Shown here: positions 1-5,752 of the stretch, piece after piece
Numbering within the stretch: position 1 is the stretch's first letter
Layout: every line of letters starts with the position of its first letter
Source: Clostridiaceae bacterium
GTDB taxonomy: Bacteria; Bacillota; Clostridia; Oscillospirales; Acutalibacteraceae
Assembly: GCA_904501675.1 (NCBI GenBank)
Contig: CAJGCL010000083.1
Location: 1 to 8,528 of the forward strand
Length of the DNA stretch: 8,528 bases
Direction of reading: 5' to 3'
The notes under the pieces: model-generated
Told to the model about the DNA's origin: nothing
Database searches by the model: none
What the model saw: the letters and a program-made list of their open reading frames with translations, nothing else
Made by a program: the position numbers and the translations under genes

Positions 1-1080
1 ATTGATGCTACTGCAGCACCTGTTTGTATGATTGCTCCTATTTCATCATGGGCAGCAGCTGTTTCAGGCTACGCTCCTGACGGACAGGGTATCTCCCTTT
101 TCTGCCAGGCAATTCCTTACAACTTCTATTCACTTCTTACATTCGTGTTCATCATTGGCATCACAGTTATGAAATTTGACTACGGCCCAATGAAGCTTCA
201 CGAAGCAAACGCTCTTAAGGGCGACCTTTTCACAAGCGGTACAGAGGTTGGCGAGGATGATACTCCTGCTACAACAAAGGCAAAGGTTATTGACCTTGTT
301 CTTCCTATCCTTATCCTTATTGTTGTTTGCGTATTCTCTCTCTTCTATGTTGGTAGATGCATGGGCGAGGAGTGGGTATTTGCTTCTGCAAATTATGACC
401 CATCACTTGGCTTTATTGATGCATTCTCAAATACAGACGCAACAGTTGGTCTTCCATGGGGCGGTCTTGTTGCTCTCCTTTTCACAATTATTTACTTTAT
501 TGCTCGCCGCCTTATCACTTTCAAAGAGGCTATGGAATGCATTCCAAAGGGCTTTATAGCAATGGTTCCTGCTATTCTTATTCTTACAATGGCAACATCA
601 CTTAAGAATATGACAGGTCTCCTTGATTCAGATACATTCGTAAGCAATGCTCTTGCAAACGCAGAAGGATTAAGCCACTTCCTTCCTGCAATCATTTTCC
701 TTGTGGCTTGCGGTATCGCTTTCTCTACAGGTACATCTTGGGGCACATTCGGTATTCTTATTCCTATCGTGCTTGCAATCTTCCCAATCGGCGACCCTCT
801 CGGCGTTGTTTGTATGTCTGCTTGCCTTGCAGGTGCTGTTTGCGGCGACCACTGCTCACCAATTTCTGATACAACAATTATGTCTTCTGCAGGCGCTCGT
901 TGCGACCATATCAATCATGTACAGACACAGATTCCATATGCGATTACAGTTGCTGCAATTTCATTTGTTGGCTACATCTTCGCAGGCTTTGTTACAAACT
1001 GGATGATCGTTCTTCCTGTAATGGCAGCTGTTACAATCCTTGTTCTCTTTATTTTAAAGAAAGCAACTGCAAAGAAATAA
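1..1080 (+). CDS. nhaC: Na+/H+ antiporter, NhaC family (5'-truncated by window edge)
   Basis: This integral membrane antiporter of the NhaC family exchanges Na+ for H+ across the cytoplasmic membrane. Only the C-terminal 359 residues are here: the frame is open from base 1 and the start lies upstream, so the in-frame ATG at 28 is internal. The NhaC signatures are clear. A G-T-S-W-G-T-F motif sits at about residues 244-250 of the partial frame. The strongly conserved G-D-H-C-S-P-I-S-D-T-T motif is at 282-292, followed by S-S-A-G-A and a C-D-H-I-N-H-V-Q-T-Q-I-P segment. Several hydrophobic stretches look like transmembrane helices, and the protein ends in a short basic tail (KKATAKK). It stops 18 nt before a strong terminator, so it is probably the last gene of its transcript. 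Family assignment is secure. Substrate preference (Na+ against other cations or a malate/lactate-type exchange) is not decided by the sequence. Confidence 0.93.
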   Translation: MDATAAPVCMIAPISSWAAAVSGYAPDGQGISLFCQAIPYNFYSLLTFVFIIGITVMKFDYGPMKLHEANALKGDLFTSGTEVGEDDTPATTKAKVIDLVLPILILIVVCVFSLFYVGRCMGEEWVFASANYDPSLGFIDAFSNTDATVGLPWGGLVALLFTIIYFIARRLITFKEAMECIPKGFIAMVPAILILTMATSLKNMTGLLDSDTFVSNALANAEGLSHFLPAIIFLVACGIAFSTGTSWGTFGILIPIVLAIFPIGDPLGVVCMSACLAGAVCGDHCSPISDTTIMSSAGARCDHINHVQTQIPYAITVAAISFVGYIFAGFVTNWMIVLPVMAAVTILVLFILKKATAKK

Positions 1081-1098
1081 TTTAAAATAACATATTAT

Positions 1099-1140
1099 AA
1101 AACCGCTAACTGAGTATAAATCAGTTAGCGGTTTTCTTTT
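1099..1140. terminator. Bidirectional intrinsic terminator between nhaC and the XRE gene
   Basis: A perfect 15-bp inverted repeat (arms 1099-1113 and 1121-1135, 7-nt loop) contains a GC-containing core CCGCTAACTGA. On the + strand it is followed by CTTTT. The A-rich left flank gives a T-rich run on the - strand, so it should end both nhaC and the convergent XRE gene. The + strand T run reaches the XRE stop codon at 1140-1142. Confidence 0.9.
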
Positions 1141-1334
1141 TATTCTGTTAAGCCTAAAATATAATCCACAGTTACCTTGTAAAATTTAGAAAGAGAAATC
1201 AATACCTCTGTAGGTACGTCAAGATTACCGTTTTCATACCTTGAATAAGTAGATTGACTTATATTCAATATTTGGGCTACTTCTGATTGGTTAAGGTCTT
1301 TATCTTCTCTTAAATTTCTTATTCTCTCGTACAT
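1140..1334 (-). CDS. Small XRE/Cro-CI family HTH transcriptional regulator (64 aa)
   Basis: This DNA-binding repressor-type protein consists almost solely of an HTH_3 (Cro/C1) domain. A helix-turn-helix spans about residues 16-37: QSEVAQIL is helix 2, and the recognition helix holds S-Q-S-T-Y-S-R-Y-E-N-G, which is typical of the family. It ends with the common V-D-Y-I-L-G-L segment. I chose the ATG at 1334 because GGTGA (1340-1344) lies 5 nt upstream and homologous proteins usually begin M-Y-E-R-I-R-x-L-R-E. An in-frame ATG at 1400 would add 22 residues but has no ribosome binding site and would code through the palindrome. The gene is divergent from a 47-residue ORF, and the inverted repeats between them suggest autoregulation. 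The regulatory target is inferred. Confidence 0.9.
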   Translation of the reverse strand: MYERIRNLREDKDLNQSEVAQILNISQSTYSRYENGNLDVPTEVLISLSKFYKVTVDYILGLTE

Positions 1335-1352
1335 TTTAATCACCAGAACAAT

Positions 1353-1383
1353 ATTACAATATGCGAATATTGCATATTGTAAT
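1353..1383. promoter_or_regulatory. 12-bp perfect inverted repeat, candidate XRE operator
   Basis: Arms ATTACAATATGC (1353-1364) and GCATATTGTAAT (1372-1383) are exact reverse complements with a 7-nt spacer. The left arm covers a candidate -10 for the XRE gene (TGTAAT on the - strand, 1358-1353). The right arm covers the candidate -35 of the divergent small gene (TTGTAA, 1377-1382). There is no T run, so it is not a terminator. Binding by the adjacent XRE protein is inferred from position. Confidence 0.6.
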
Positions 1384-1405
1384 TTATGCAGTAATTGCAT
1401 ATAAT
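1377..1405 (+). promoter_or_regulatory. Predicted sigma-A promoter for the 47-residue gene
   Basis: A consensus -10 TATAAT (1400-1405) stands exactly 17 bp after a -35-like TTGTAA (1377-1382, 4 of 6 matches). The start of transcription would fall near 1412, at the beginning of the ribosome binding site GAGGTG (1412-1417). The leader would then be only about 12 nt. Both palindromes overlap this promoter. Confidence 0.6.
1385..1401. promoter_or_regulatory. Second inverted repeat (TATGCA-N5-TGCATA), candidate operator
   Basis: Perfect 6-bp arms lie at 1385-1390 and 1396-1401. The element fills the spacer of the predicted promoter of the 47-residue gene and touches its -10. It shares the nonamer ATTGCATAT with the upstream palindrome (1369-1377 and 1394-1402, 25 bp apart). 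This suggests repeated binding sites for one regulator. Confidence 0.45.
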
Positions 1406-1423
1406 ATTCACGAGGTGAAAAAT

Positions 1424-1567
1424 ATGTATAAGAAAATGTATTTGTTACTTTTTAATGCTATAACAAACGCTTTAAAAGAAAAAGATATTGATACGATACG
1501 TAAAATACTAATAAAAGCGCAAACAGATGCCGAAAAAATATGTATGGATAGTAATGAGGAAATTTAG
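1424..1567 (+). CDS. 47-residue protein paired divergently with the XRE regulator, function unknown
   Basis: The ATG at 1424 is preceded by GAGGTG (1412-1417) with a 6-nt spacer, which decides the start. An upstream in-frame ATG at 1361 has no ribosome binding site and would run through the operator. The protein reads M-Y-K-K-M-Y, then L-L-L-F-N-A-I-T-N-A-L, a charged middle, and I-L-I-K-A-Q-T-D-A-E-K-I towards the C-terminus. This pattern predicts two short amphipathic helices with no signal peptide or metal motif. From memory, small proteins of this type (Y-x-x-L-F-N-A-I-T-x-A-L ... A-Q-x-x-A-E) occur widely in Firmicutes, often beside XRE genes and in prophages, with no assigned function. 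A role as partner or modulator of the XRE protein is plausible but not shown. The next downstream structure is a terminator at 1669. Confidence 0.8.
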   Translation: MYKKMYLLLFNAITNALKEKDIDTIRKILIKAQTDAEKICMDSNEEI

Positions 1568-1622
1568 GGATTGGTCAGTGCCCAATTTCCAATGATTATC
1601 CTATTTTAATTACTCAAAATCC

Positions 1623-1667
1623 TTGGCACTTGGCAACTGGCATCTGGCATCCCGGTATCTAGCATCT
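1623..1667. repeat. Degenerate 7-bp tandem repeat (YTGGCAN)
   Basis: Successive units read TTGGCAC, TTGGCAA, CTGGCAT, CTGGCAT (1623-1650), then a diverged 8-mer CCCGGTAT and a final CTAGCAT. The array lies in the 101-nt spacer between the stop of the 47-residue gene and the shared terminator. It is non-coding and much richer in GC than its surroundings. Nearby ATTGG and CCAAT words (1570-1593) may be relics of the same unit. No function is apparent. Confidence 0.6.
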
Positions 1668-1668
1668 A

Positions 1669-1698
1669 AAAAAGAAGGCTCTTTCGAGCCTTCTTTTT
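1669..1698. terminator. Bidirectional intrinsic terminator closing the small gene and the five-gene operon
   Basis: A 13-bp perfect stem (1669-1681 with 1686-1698), core GAAGGCTC/GAGCCTTC with a TTTC loop, is flanked by an A run on the left and a T run on the right. It therefore works for the + strand 47-residue gene and for the - strand operon that ends at 1700. The - strand gene stops immediately before it. Confidence 0.9.
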
Positions 1699-1699
1699 C

Positions 1700-2545
1700 T
1701 TATTTCATATTTCTTTTAAGGAATTCAACTGCTGCTCTGATATCTCTTTCAGGGTCGTCGCCAACTTCTCTTTCGATTGTGAGGAAGCCGTTGTAGCCGA
1801 TTTCTTCAAGAGCTTTAAGGTAGTTTGGCCAATCAACGCTACCCTCACCGAGTGGAACCTCAATAAATGAATCATCTGTTACGATAACATCCTTTTTGAT
1901 ACCGTAAACGATCTCAGGGTCGCGGTAGAAAATCTGCTTACCGTCCTTAGCGTGAGTATGTACAATATACTTTTTAAGGTTGTGAACAGCCTTAACAGGG
2001 TCATCGCCTGTAACCATAACAAGGTTTGCAGGGTCAAGGTTAACGCCTACCCCTGTTGAATCAAGGCTGTCAAGGAACATTTTAAGGTCTGCGCTTGTTT
2101 CAGGACCTGTTTCAACTGCAAAGTGAGCATCAATTGAATCTGCATATTCTGCAAGCTCTCTGCATGCCTCCTGCATAATTTTAAAGCGGTCGTGATTAGG
2201 GTCAGATGGTACAACACCGATATGAGTTGTAACAATATCTGTTTCAAGCTCTTTAGCGAGGTCAAGAATCTTTTTTGAATAGTCAACTCTCTGACGGTTT
2301 AAATCCTTGTGGATAAATCCACCACCGCCAAGGTCTCCGCAAAGAGCAGAAATAACAAGGCCGTTTGACTTAACAATATCAAGGAATTCCTTTCTTTTTG
2401 CACCTACGAGCTCATCAGGGCTCATTGCACCGCGAGTAGCGTAAACCTGAATACCCTGAGCACCGCAAGCAGCGGCTTTTTTAACTGCAGTTGGGATATC
2501 TGTTCTGAAGCTATCCACAATTACACCAATTGGAAACTGTTTCAT
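1700..2545 (-). CDS. Sugar phosphate isomerase/epimerase-like TIM-barrel protein (AP endonuclease family 2 fold)
   Basis: This soluble 281-residue enzyme has the xylose isomerase-like TIM-barrel fold (PF01261 type). It probably binds a divalent metal and isomerises or epimerises a keto-sugar, inositol derivative or sugar phosphate. Likely metal ligands at barrel strand ends are E145 (V-E-T-G-P-E), D171 (N-L-D-P-A-N), H196/H198 (H-T-H-A-K-D) and E258 (T-I-E-R-E). H108 (T-T-H-I-G) and the P-L-G-E-G-S-V-D-W segment at 231-239 are also typical. The length fits the family, and there is no signal peptide or membrane segment. The ATG at 2545 follows AAAGGAG with good spacing. It is the last gene of the five-gene - strand cluster, 32 nt after the secreted protein gene and directly before the terminator. 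The substrate cannot be read from the sequence, and no sugar kinase or transporter lies nearby. Confidence 0.85.
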   Translation of the reverse strand: MKQFPIGVIVDSFRTDIPTAVKKAAACGAQGIQVYATRGAMSPDELVGAKRKEFLDIVKSNGLVISALCGDLGGGGFIHKDLNRQRVDYSKKILDLAKELETDIVTTHIGVVPSDPNHDRFKIMQEACRELAEYADSIDAHFAVETGPETSADLKMFLDSLDSTGVGVNLDPANLVMVTGDDPVKAVHNLKKYIVHTHAKDGKQIFYRDPEIVYGIKKDVIVTDDSFIEVPLGEGSVDWPNYLKALEEIGYNGFLTIEREVGDDPERDIRAAVEFLKRNMK

Positions 2546-2577
2546 AATATATCTCCTTTAAATTATTTTTTATAAAA

Positions 2578-3588
2578 TCACTGCTGATTATTATTTTGAA
2601 TTTCTCCGTTTAAAACGGATGCTTGCTGTGGCTGCTCATTAACAGGCTGAGGAACAGGTGCAGGCTGATAATTCATCTGCTGAGAATATTGATTTGCCTG
2701 TGGTTGATAATTCTGTTGCGGCTGTCCGTATGGGTTTGCCTGATAATTATACCCCATATTATACTGATTATATTGAGCCTGTTGAGCCCTTACAGTATAT
2801 CTTACTGCGTTAATATTACCAAAATAGCCTTCATATTCCTTAACCAGCTTTTTGTTTTTTCTCCATCCTATAATAAGAAGAATAAGGGCAATGATCAGAG
2901 CAGGTAAGCCTAAAAGACAAATACCAAAGAAGCCAAACACGCCCCACATTATATCGTCAAATTCCTCATCATAATCGTAATATTCTTCTGCTACTTGTTC
3001 TATCGCTTCGTAATAATCAGGACAATTTGAAAAATCATGATTATTTATTGGCTTATCACCGGGGAAATTTGTTCCGTTAAGAACAAAGGTTTCCAGCATA
3101 CCTTGAATTTCTTGTTTTTCTTCCTCAGTATCGTAGGAAACGGAGATAACACAAACTGCTTGCTTTGTAGCAAACAAATAATATTCGTAGTCATATGTTC
3201 CGAAAGAATCCTCTGTACAGCTGACAATTGCTGTTTTCTGGCCGTTTACAATTTTTCTTTCAACGTTGTTAACGGTAAAATCTGCGCCCCATTTAACAAT
3301 TCTTCTTACCTTAGAGACAATTTCTTCGTCTGAGGCTTTTTCAAAGCCTTTTGGGAACATAAGGTTACCTTCTACGAAAAATTCTAATTCCTGACCACCG
3401 AAATCTGAATCTACAATATGGAAATTGTCAGACTCTTCGGTGTAATACATATAATTTTCGGAAACATCAATGTAAAAAACGCTGTTGTCAAGAATTACCC
3501 TTTCAGGCACTTCTGCGCTTACTGACACACTTAATACAGAGAAAAGTAAACAACAAATAATAGTTAACGCAAGAACTTTCTTTTTCAC
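2578..3588 (-). CDS. Signal-peptide and single-TM protein with Q/N/Y/P-rich cytoplasmic tail, function unknown
   Basis: The start is GTG (3588-3586) with GAGGGGG 6 nt upstream, tucked against the rarA stop with a 12-nt gap. The first 25 residues form a clear signal peptide (K-K-K, hydrophobic core, cut after V-S-A). Residues 26-190 form an extracytoplasmic domain with alternating strands and three cysteines (C124, C146, C189). Its pattern vaguely recalls PsbP/DcrB-like lipoprotein domains, a weak inference. An acidic tyrosine-rich stretch (191-212) precedes one transmembrane helix at about 215-242, followed by R-K-N-K-K. The topology is therefore outside domain, helix, inside tail. The tail from residue 268 to the end (69 residues) holds 21 Q, 12 N, 8 Y and 8 P and no Lys or Arg, so it should be disordered. 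The family is not recognised. A membrane sensor or scaffold is possible, but nothing in the sequence proves it. Confidence 0.85.
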   Translation of the reverse strand: MKKKVLALTIICCLLFSVLSVSVSAEVPERVILDNSVFYIDVSENYMYYTEESDNFHIVDSDFGGQELEFFVEGNLMFPKGFEKASDEEIVSKVRRIVKWGADFTVNNVERKIVNGQKTAIVSCTEDSFGTYDYEYYLFATKQAVCVISVSYDTEEEKQEIQGMLETFVLNGTNFPGDKPINNHDFSNCPDYYEAIEQVAEEYYDYDEEFDDIMWGVFGFFGICLLGLPALIIALILLIIGWRKNKKLVKEYEGYFGNINAVRYTVRAQQAQYNQYNMGYNYQANPYGQPQQNYQPQANQYSQQMNYQPAPVPQPVNEQPQQASVLNGEIQNNNQQ

Positions 3589-3600
3589 AAAATCCCCCTC

Positions 3601-4872
3601 TTACTTTTTCTTGATTTTATCCCAATACTCCTTGGCGGCTTGCTCCTGCTTATTATCGCCATAGGAATAATACTGAGTGTCCTTAAGGCAATCGGGCAGA
3701 TACTGTTGAGCTACCCAATGGTTAGGGTATGAATGAGGGTATTTATAATTCTGCCCTTTTACCGCCGCATCCTCTCCGTCAAAATGCTTATTCTGAAGCT
3801 GACGTGGTATAGGACCGCTTTTACCTCTTTCCAAATCCTGCATAGCCATATTTATTGCGTCGTGGCCTGTAGTGGATTTTGGCGAGTTACAAACTAAAAT
3901 AACTGCATCTGCAAGAGGAATTCTTGCCTCAGGCATACCAACCTGCATAGCAATATCTGTTGCCGCCTTTACTATAGGTAAAATCATGGGGTAGGCAAGC
4001 CCGACATCTTCAGCAGCGCATACTAGAAGCCTGCGTATTGCAGATGTCATATCCCCTGCCTCTAAAAGCCTGCCTAAATAATGTACGGCGGCATCAGGGT
4101 CAGAGCCGCGCATAGATTTCTGGAATGCAGATAAAATATCGTAATGCTCGTCGCCCTCTCTGTCGTAACGCATAGCACTTTTCTGAGTAAGAGACTGTGC
4201 GCTTTCGAGAGTAATTATTCTTTTTTCGTTTTCTTCGGGTTTTTTGGCAGCCAAAACGCAAAGCTCTACCGCATTAAGAGATTTTCTAACATCTCCGCCA
4301 CAAGCTGTTGCAATATGGCTTGAAACTCCGTCTTCAATGCTGAATTCCTCGCCCTTTTCTTCTGCTAAAAGCCTGAAGCCTCTGTTTACTGCCTCTTCAA
4401 CATCTTCAGGTGTAACATATTTAAACTCAAACACTGAAGAACGACTGAGAATCGCACTGTATACATAAAAGTATGGATTTTCTGTTGTAGAAGCAATAAG
4501 GGTGATTGAGCCGTTTTCTATGTACTCTAAAAGAGTCTGTTGCTGACGCTTATTGAAATACTGAATCTCATCAAGATATAAAAGTATGCCATTTGGCGCT
4601 GTAAAGGCGTTTAAGTCCTCAACAATATCTCTTATATCCTGAGTGCCTGCAGTGGTGCAATTAAGCTTCCTGAGAGTTCTGTCGGTCTTTTGGGCAATCA
4701 TTCTTGCAAGGGTAGTTTTACCCGTACCTGACGGACCGTAAAAAATCATATTAGGAAGCTCCCCTGATTCTATAATATTTCTCAGGGGCTTGCCCTCACC
4801 TATTAAATGCTTCTGACCTACAATCTCGTCAAGAGATGTTGGTCTGATTCTGTCTGCTAATGGTGTATGCAT
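3601..4872 (-). CDS. rarA: Replication-associated recombination protein A (RarA/MgsA AAA+ ATPase)
   Basis: RarA (MgsA, relative of eukaryotic WRNIP1/Mgs1) is a AAA+ ATPase that acts at stalled replication forks and at single-stranded DNA-duplex junctions. The 423-residue length matches the family. The N-terminal motif L-A-D-R-I-R-P-T-S-L-D-E-I-V-G-Q is diagnostic. Walker A G-P-S-G-T-G-K-T is at 46-53, Walker B L-L-Y-L-D-E at 97-102, sensor 1 T-T-E-N-P at 129-133, and S-R-S (143-145) supplies the probable arginine finger. The C-terminal tetramerisation domain contains L-V-C-N-S-P-K-S and the hallmark Y-K-Y-P-H-S-Y-P-N-H-W-V-A-Q-Q-Y-L-P-D. After Walker B it has D-E-I-Q-Y-F-N in place of the common D-E-I-H-R-F-N. 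The ATG at 4872 has GAGGAT upstream. The gene sits third in a tight - strand operon, 9 nt after the hydrolase gene. Confidence 0.95.
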   Translation of the reverse strand: MHTPLADRIRPTSLDEIVGQKHLIGEGKPLRNIIESGELPNMIFYGPSGTGKTTLARMIAQKTDRTLRKLNCTTAGTQDIRDIVEDLNAFTAPNGILLYLDEIQYFNKRQQQTLLEYIENGSITLIASTTENPYFYVYSAILSRSSVFEFKYVTPEDVEEAVNRGFRLLAEEKGEEFSIEDGVSSHIATACGGDVRKSLNAVELCVLAAKKPEENEKRIITLESAQSLTQKSAMRYDREGDEHYDILSAFQKSMRGSDPDAAVHYLGRLLEAGDMTSAIRRLLVCAAEDVGLAYPMILPIVKAATDIAMQVGMPEARIPLADAVILVCNSPKSTTGHDAINMAMQDLERGKSGPIPRQLQNKHFDGEDAAVKGQNYKYPHSYPNHWVAQQYLPDCLKDTQYYSYGDNKQEQAAKEYWDKIKKK

Positions 4873-4881
4873 AAATTATCC

Positions 4882-5727
4882 TCAAAATTTAAATTCTGCG
4901 CCATCATAGGAAACAAGGAAGCCTTTTTCCTTTGCTACAGGCACAAGGTCATCGTAAATATATCCGCCATTATGAGAAAAATGGTTAAGAATAAATACTG
5001 TATTTTCGTCAGCATTCGTTTTTAAAAGCTGATTTTTAACATCAATACAAGCCTTTAAGCCCATATGATTACTAACCGCGTAATCTTTAATAACGCTTGT
5101 ACAGTCAAGAGAAACAAAATCTAAATGAACTCCCCTGTTTTCAAGATATTCCCATGTTTCTTCAGGGAAATATCCTGTATCGTGAGCATAAAGAAGAGCC
5201 TTATTGTCCTTTAAAATAAGATATATAACAGGGTCAAGATGCTTTGCGTGGTCAGCCTTCAAAGGAATAATTTTATAGCCTTCAATTTCGTACTCACAGA
5301 ATGGCTTTATCTCCTTATATATCAAGGCTTTCGGGTCTTTTTCGCCCACGTTTTTTCTATTAAAAATATCAACAAAATCCTTACCTGAAGCAGCTGTTGC
5401 AAACACAGGAAGAGGCTCCTTTTCGTCCTCATTTTTAAGGTGGCCATATTTTGATTCTCTGTACATAATATCCCAGGGATAAATATGATCATCGTGGGCA
5501 TGAGTAATGAAAAGCGCTTTGATTTTTATTAAATCTAAACCGCCTGTTAAAACGTGCATATATGTATCGGCAGGAAAATCTATAAGAATAGTATCATCAA
5601 TAACAGCCTGGGAGCGTGTTCTTATATTTTTTCCGCCTTTTTTTCTTGCTTTTTCACAAACAGGGCACTGGCAGAACATTGCAGGAAAGCCTTCTGCGGC
5701 GCAAGTGCCCAAAAATTTTATTTTCAT
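4882..5727 (-). CDS. Metallo-beta-lactamase-fold hydrolase, PhnP-like (cyclic phosphodiesterase type)
   Basis: This 281-residue soluble hydrolase has the MBL fold with the di-metal motif H-A-H-D-D-H (H76, H78, D80, H81). Probable further ligands are H160 or H163, D183 (A-H-D-T-G-Y-F) and H249/H252 (N-H-F-S-H). The N-terminus has L-G-T-C-A-A-E-G-F-P-A and a Cys cluster C19-x-C21-x2-C24-E-K-A-R. This resembles the structural zinc site of E. coli PhnP, whose sequence also shares G-x-P-A and a C-x-C-x2-C-x-R-A-R arrangement. PhnP cleaves phosphoribosyl 1,2-cyclic phosphate in the C-P lyase pathway, but no phn genes are visible, so the true substrate may be another cyclic phosphodiester. The ATG at 5727 is preceded by only a modest ribosome binding site (GGATGTGG). 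It is the second gene of the - strand cluster, with gaps of 25 nt before and 9 nt after. Family is firm, substrate is not. Confidence 0.88.
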   Translation of the reverse strand: MKIKFLGTCAAEGFPAMFCQCPVCEKARKKGGKNIRTRSQAVIDDTILIDFPADTYMHVLTGGLDLIKIKALFITHAHDDHIYPWDIMYRESKYGHLKNEDEKEPLPVFATAASGKDFVDIFNRKNVGEKDPKALIYKEIKPFCEYEIEGYKIIPLKADHAKHLDPVIYLILKDNKALLYAHDTGYFPEETWEYLENRGVHLDFVSLDCTSVIKDYAVSNHMGLKACIDVKNQLLKTNADENTVFILNHFSHNGGYIYDDLVPVAKEKGFLVSYDGAEFKF

Positions 5728-5752
5728 TTAATCCACATCCGAAAACACACAA

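Noticed and set aside
492..914. Long open frame on the - strand inside the antiporter gene
   Set aside because: It is antisense to a clearly conserved NhaC sequence, with no ribosome binding site and no recognisable protein features.
1335..1400. N-terminal extension of the XRE gene to an ATG at 1400
   Set aside because: It would translate through both candidate operators, lacks a ribosome binding site, and the ATG at 1334 has GGTGA at good spacing.
1361..1423. N-terminal extension of the 47-residue gene to an ATG at 1361
   Set aside because: It starts inside the palindrome upstream of the predicted promoter; the ATG at 1424 has a strong binding site.
2511..2519. CTATCCACA and three TAATCCACA words (1162-1170, 5729-5737, 8232-8240) as DnaA boxes
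   Set aside because: Each differs from TTATCCACA by one base, they are widely scattered and in or beside coding sequence, and they do not cluster, so chance is the simpler explanation.
2623..2907. Open frame on the + strand opposite the Q/N-rich tail
   Set aside because: It is a shadow of the low-complexity codons on the other strand and has no start signal.
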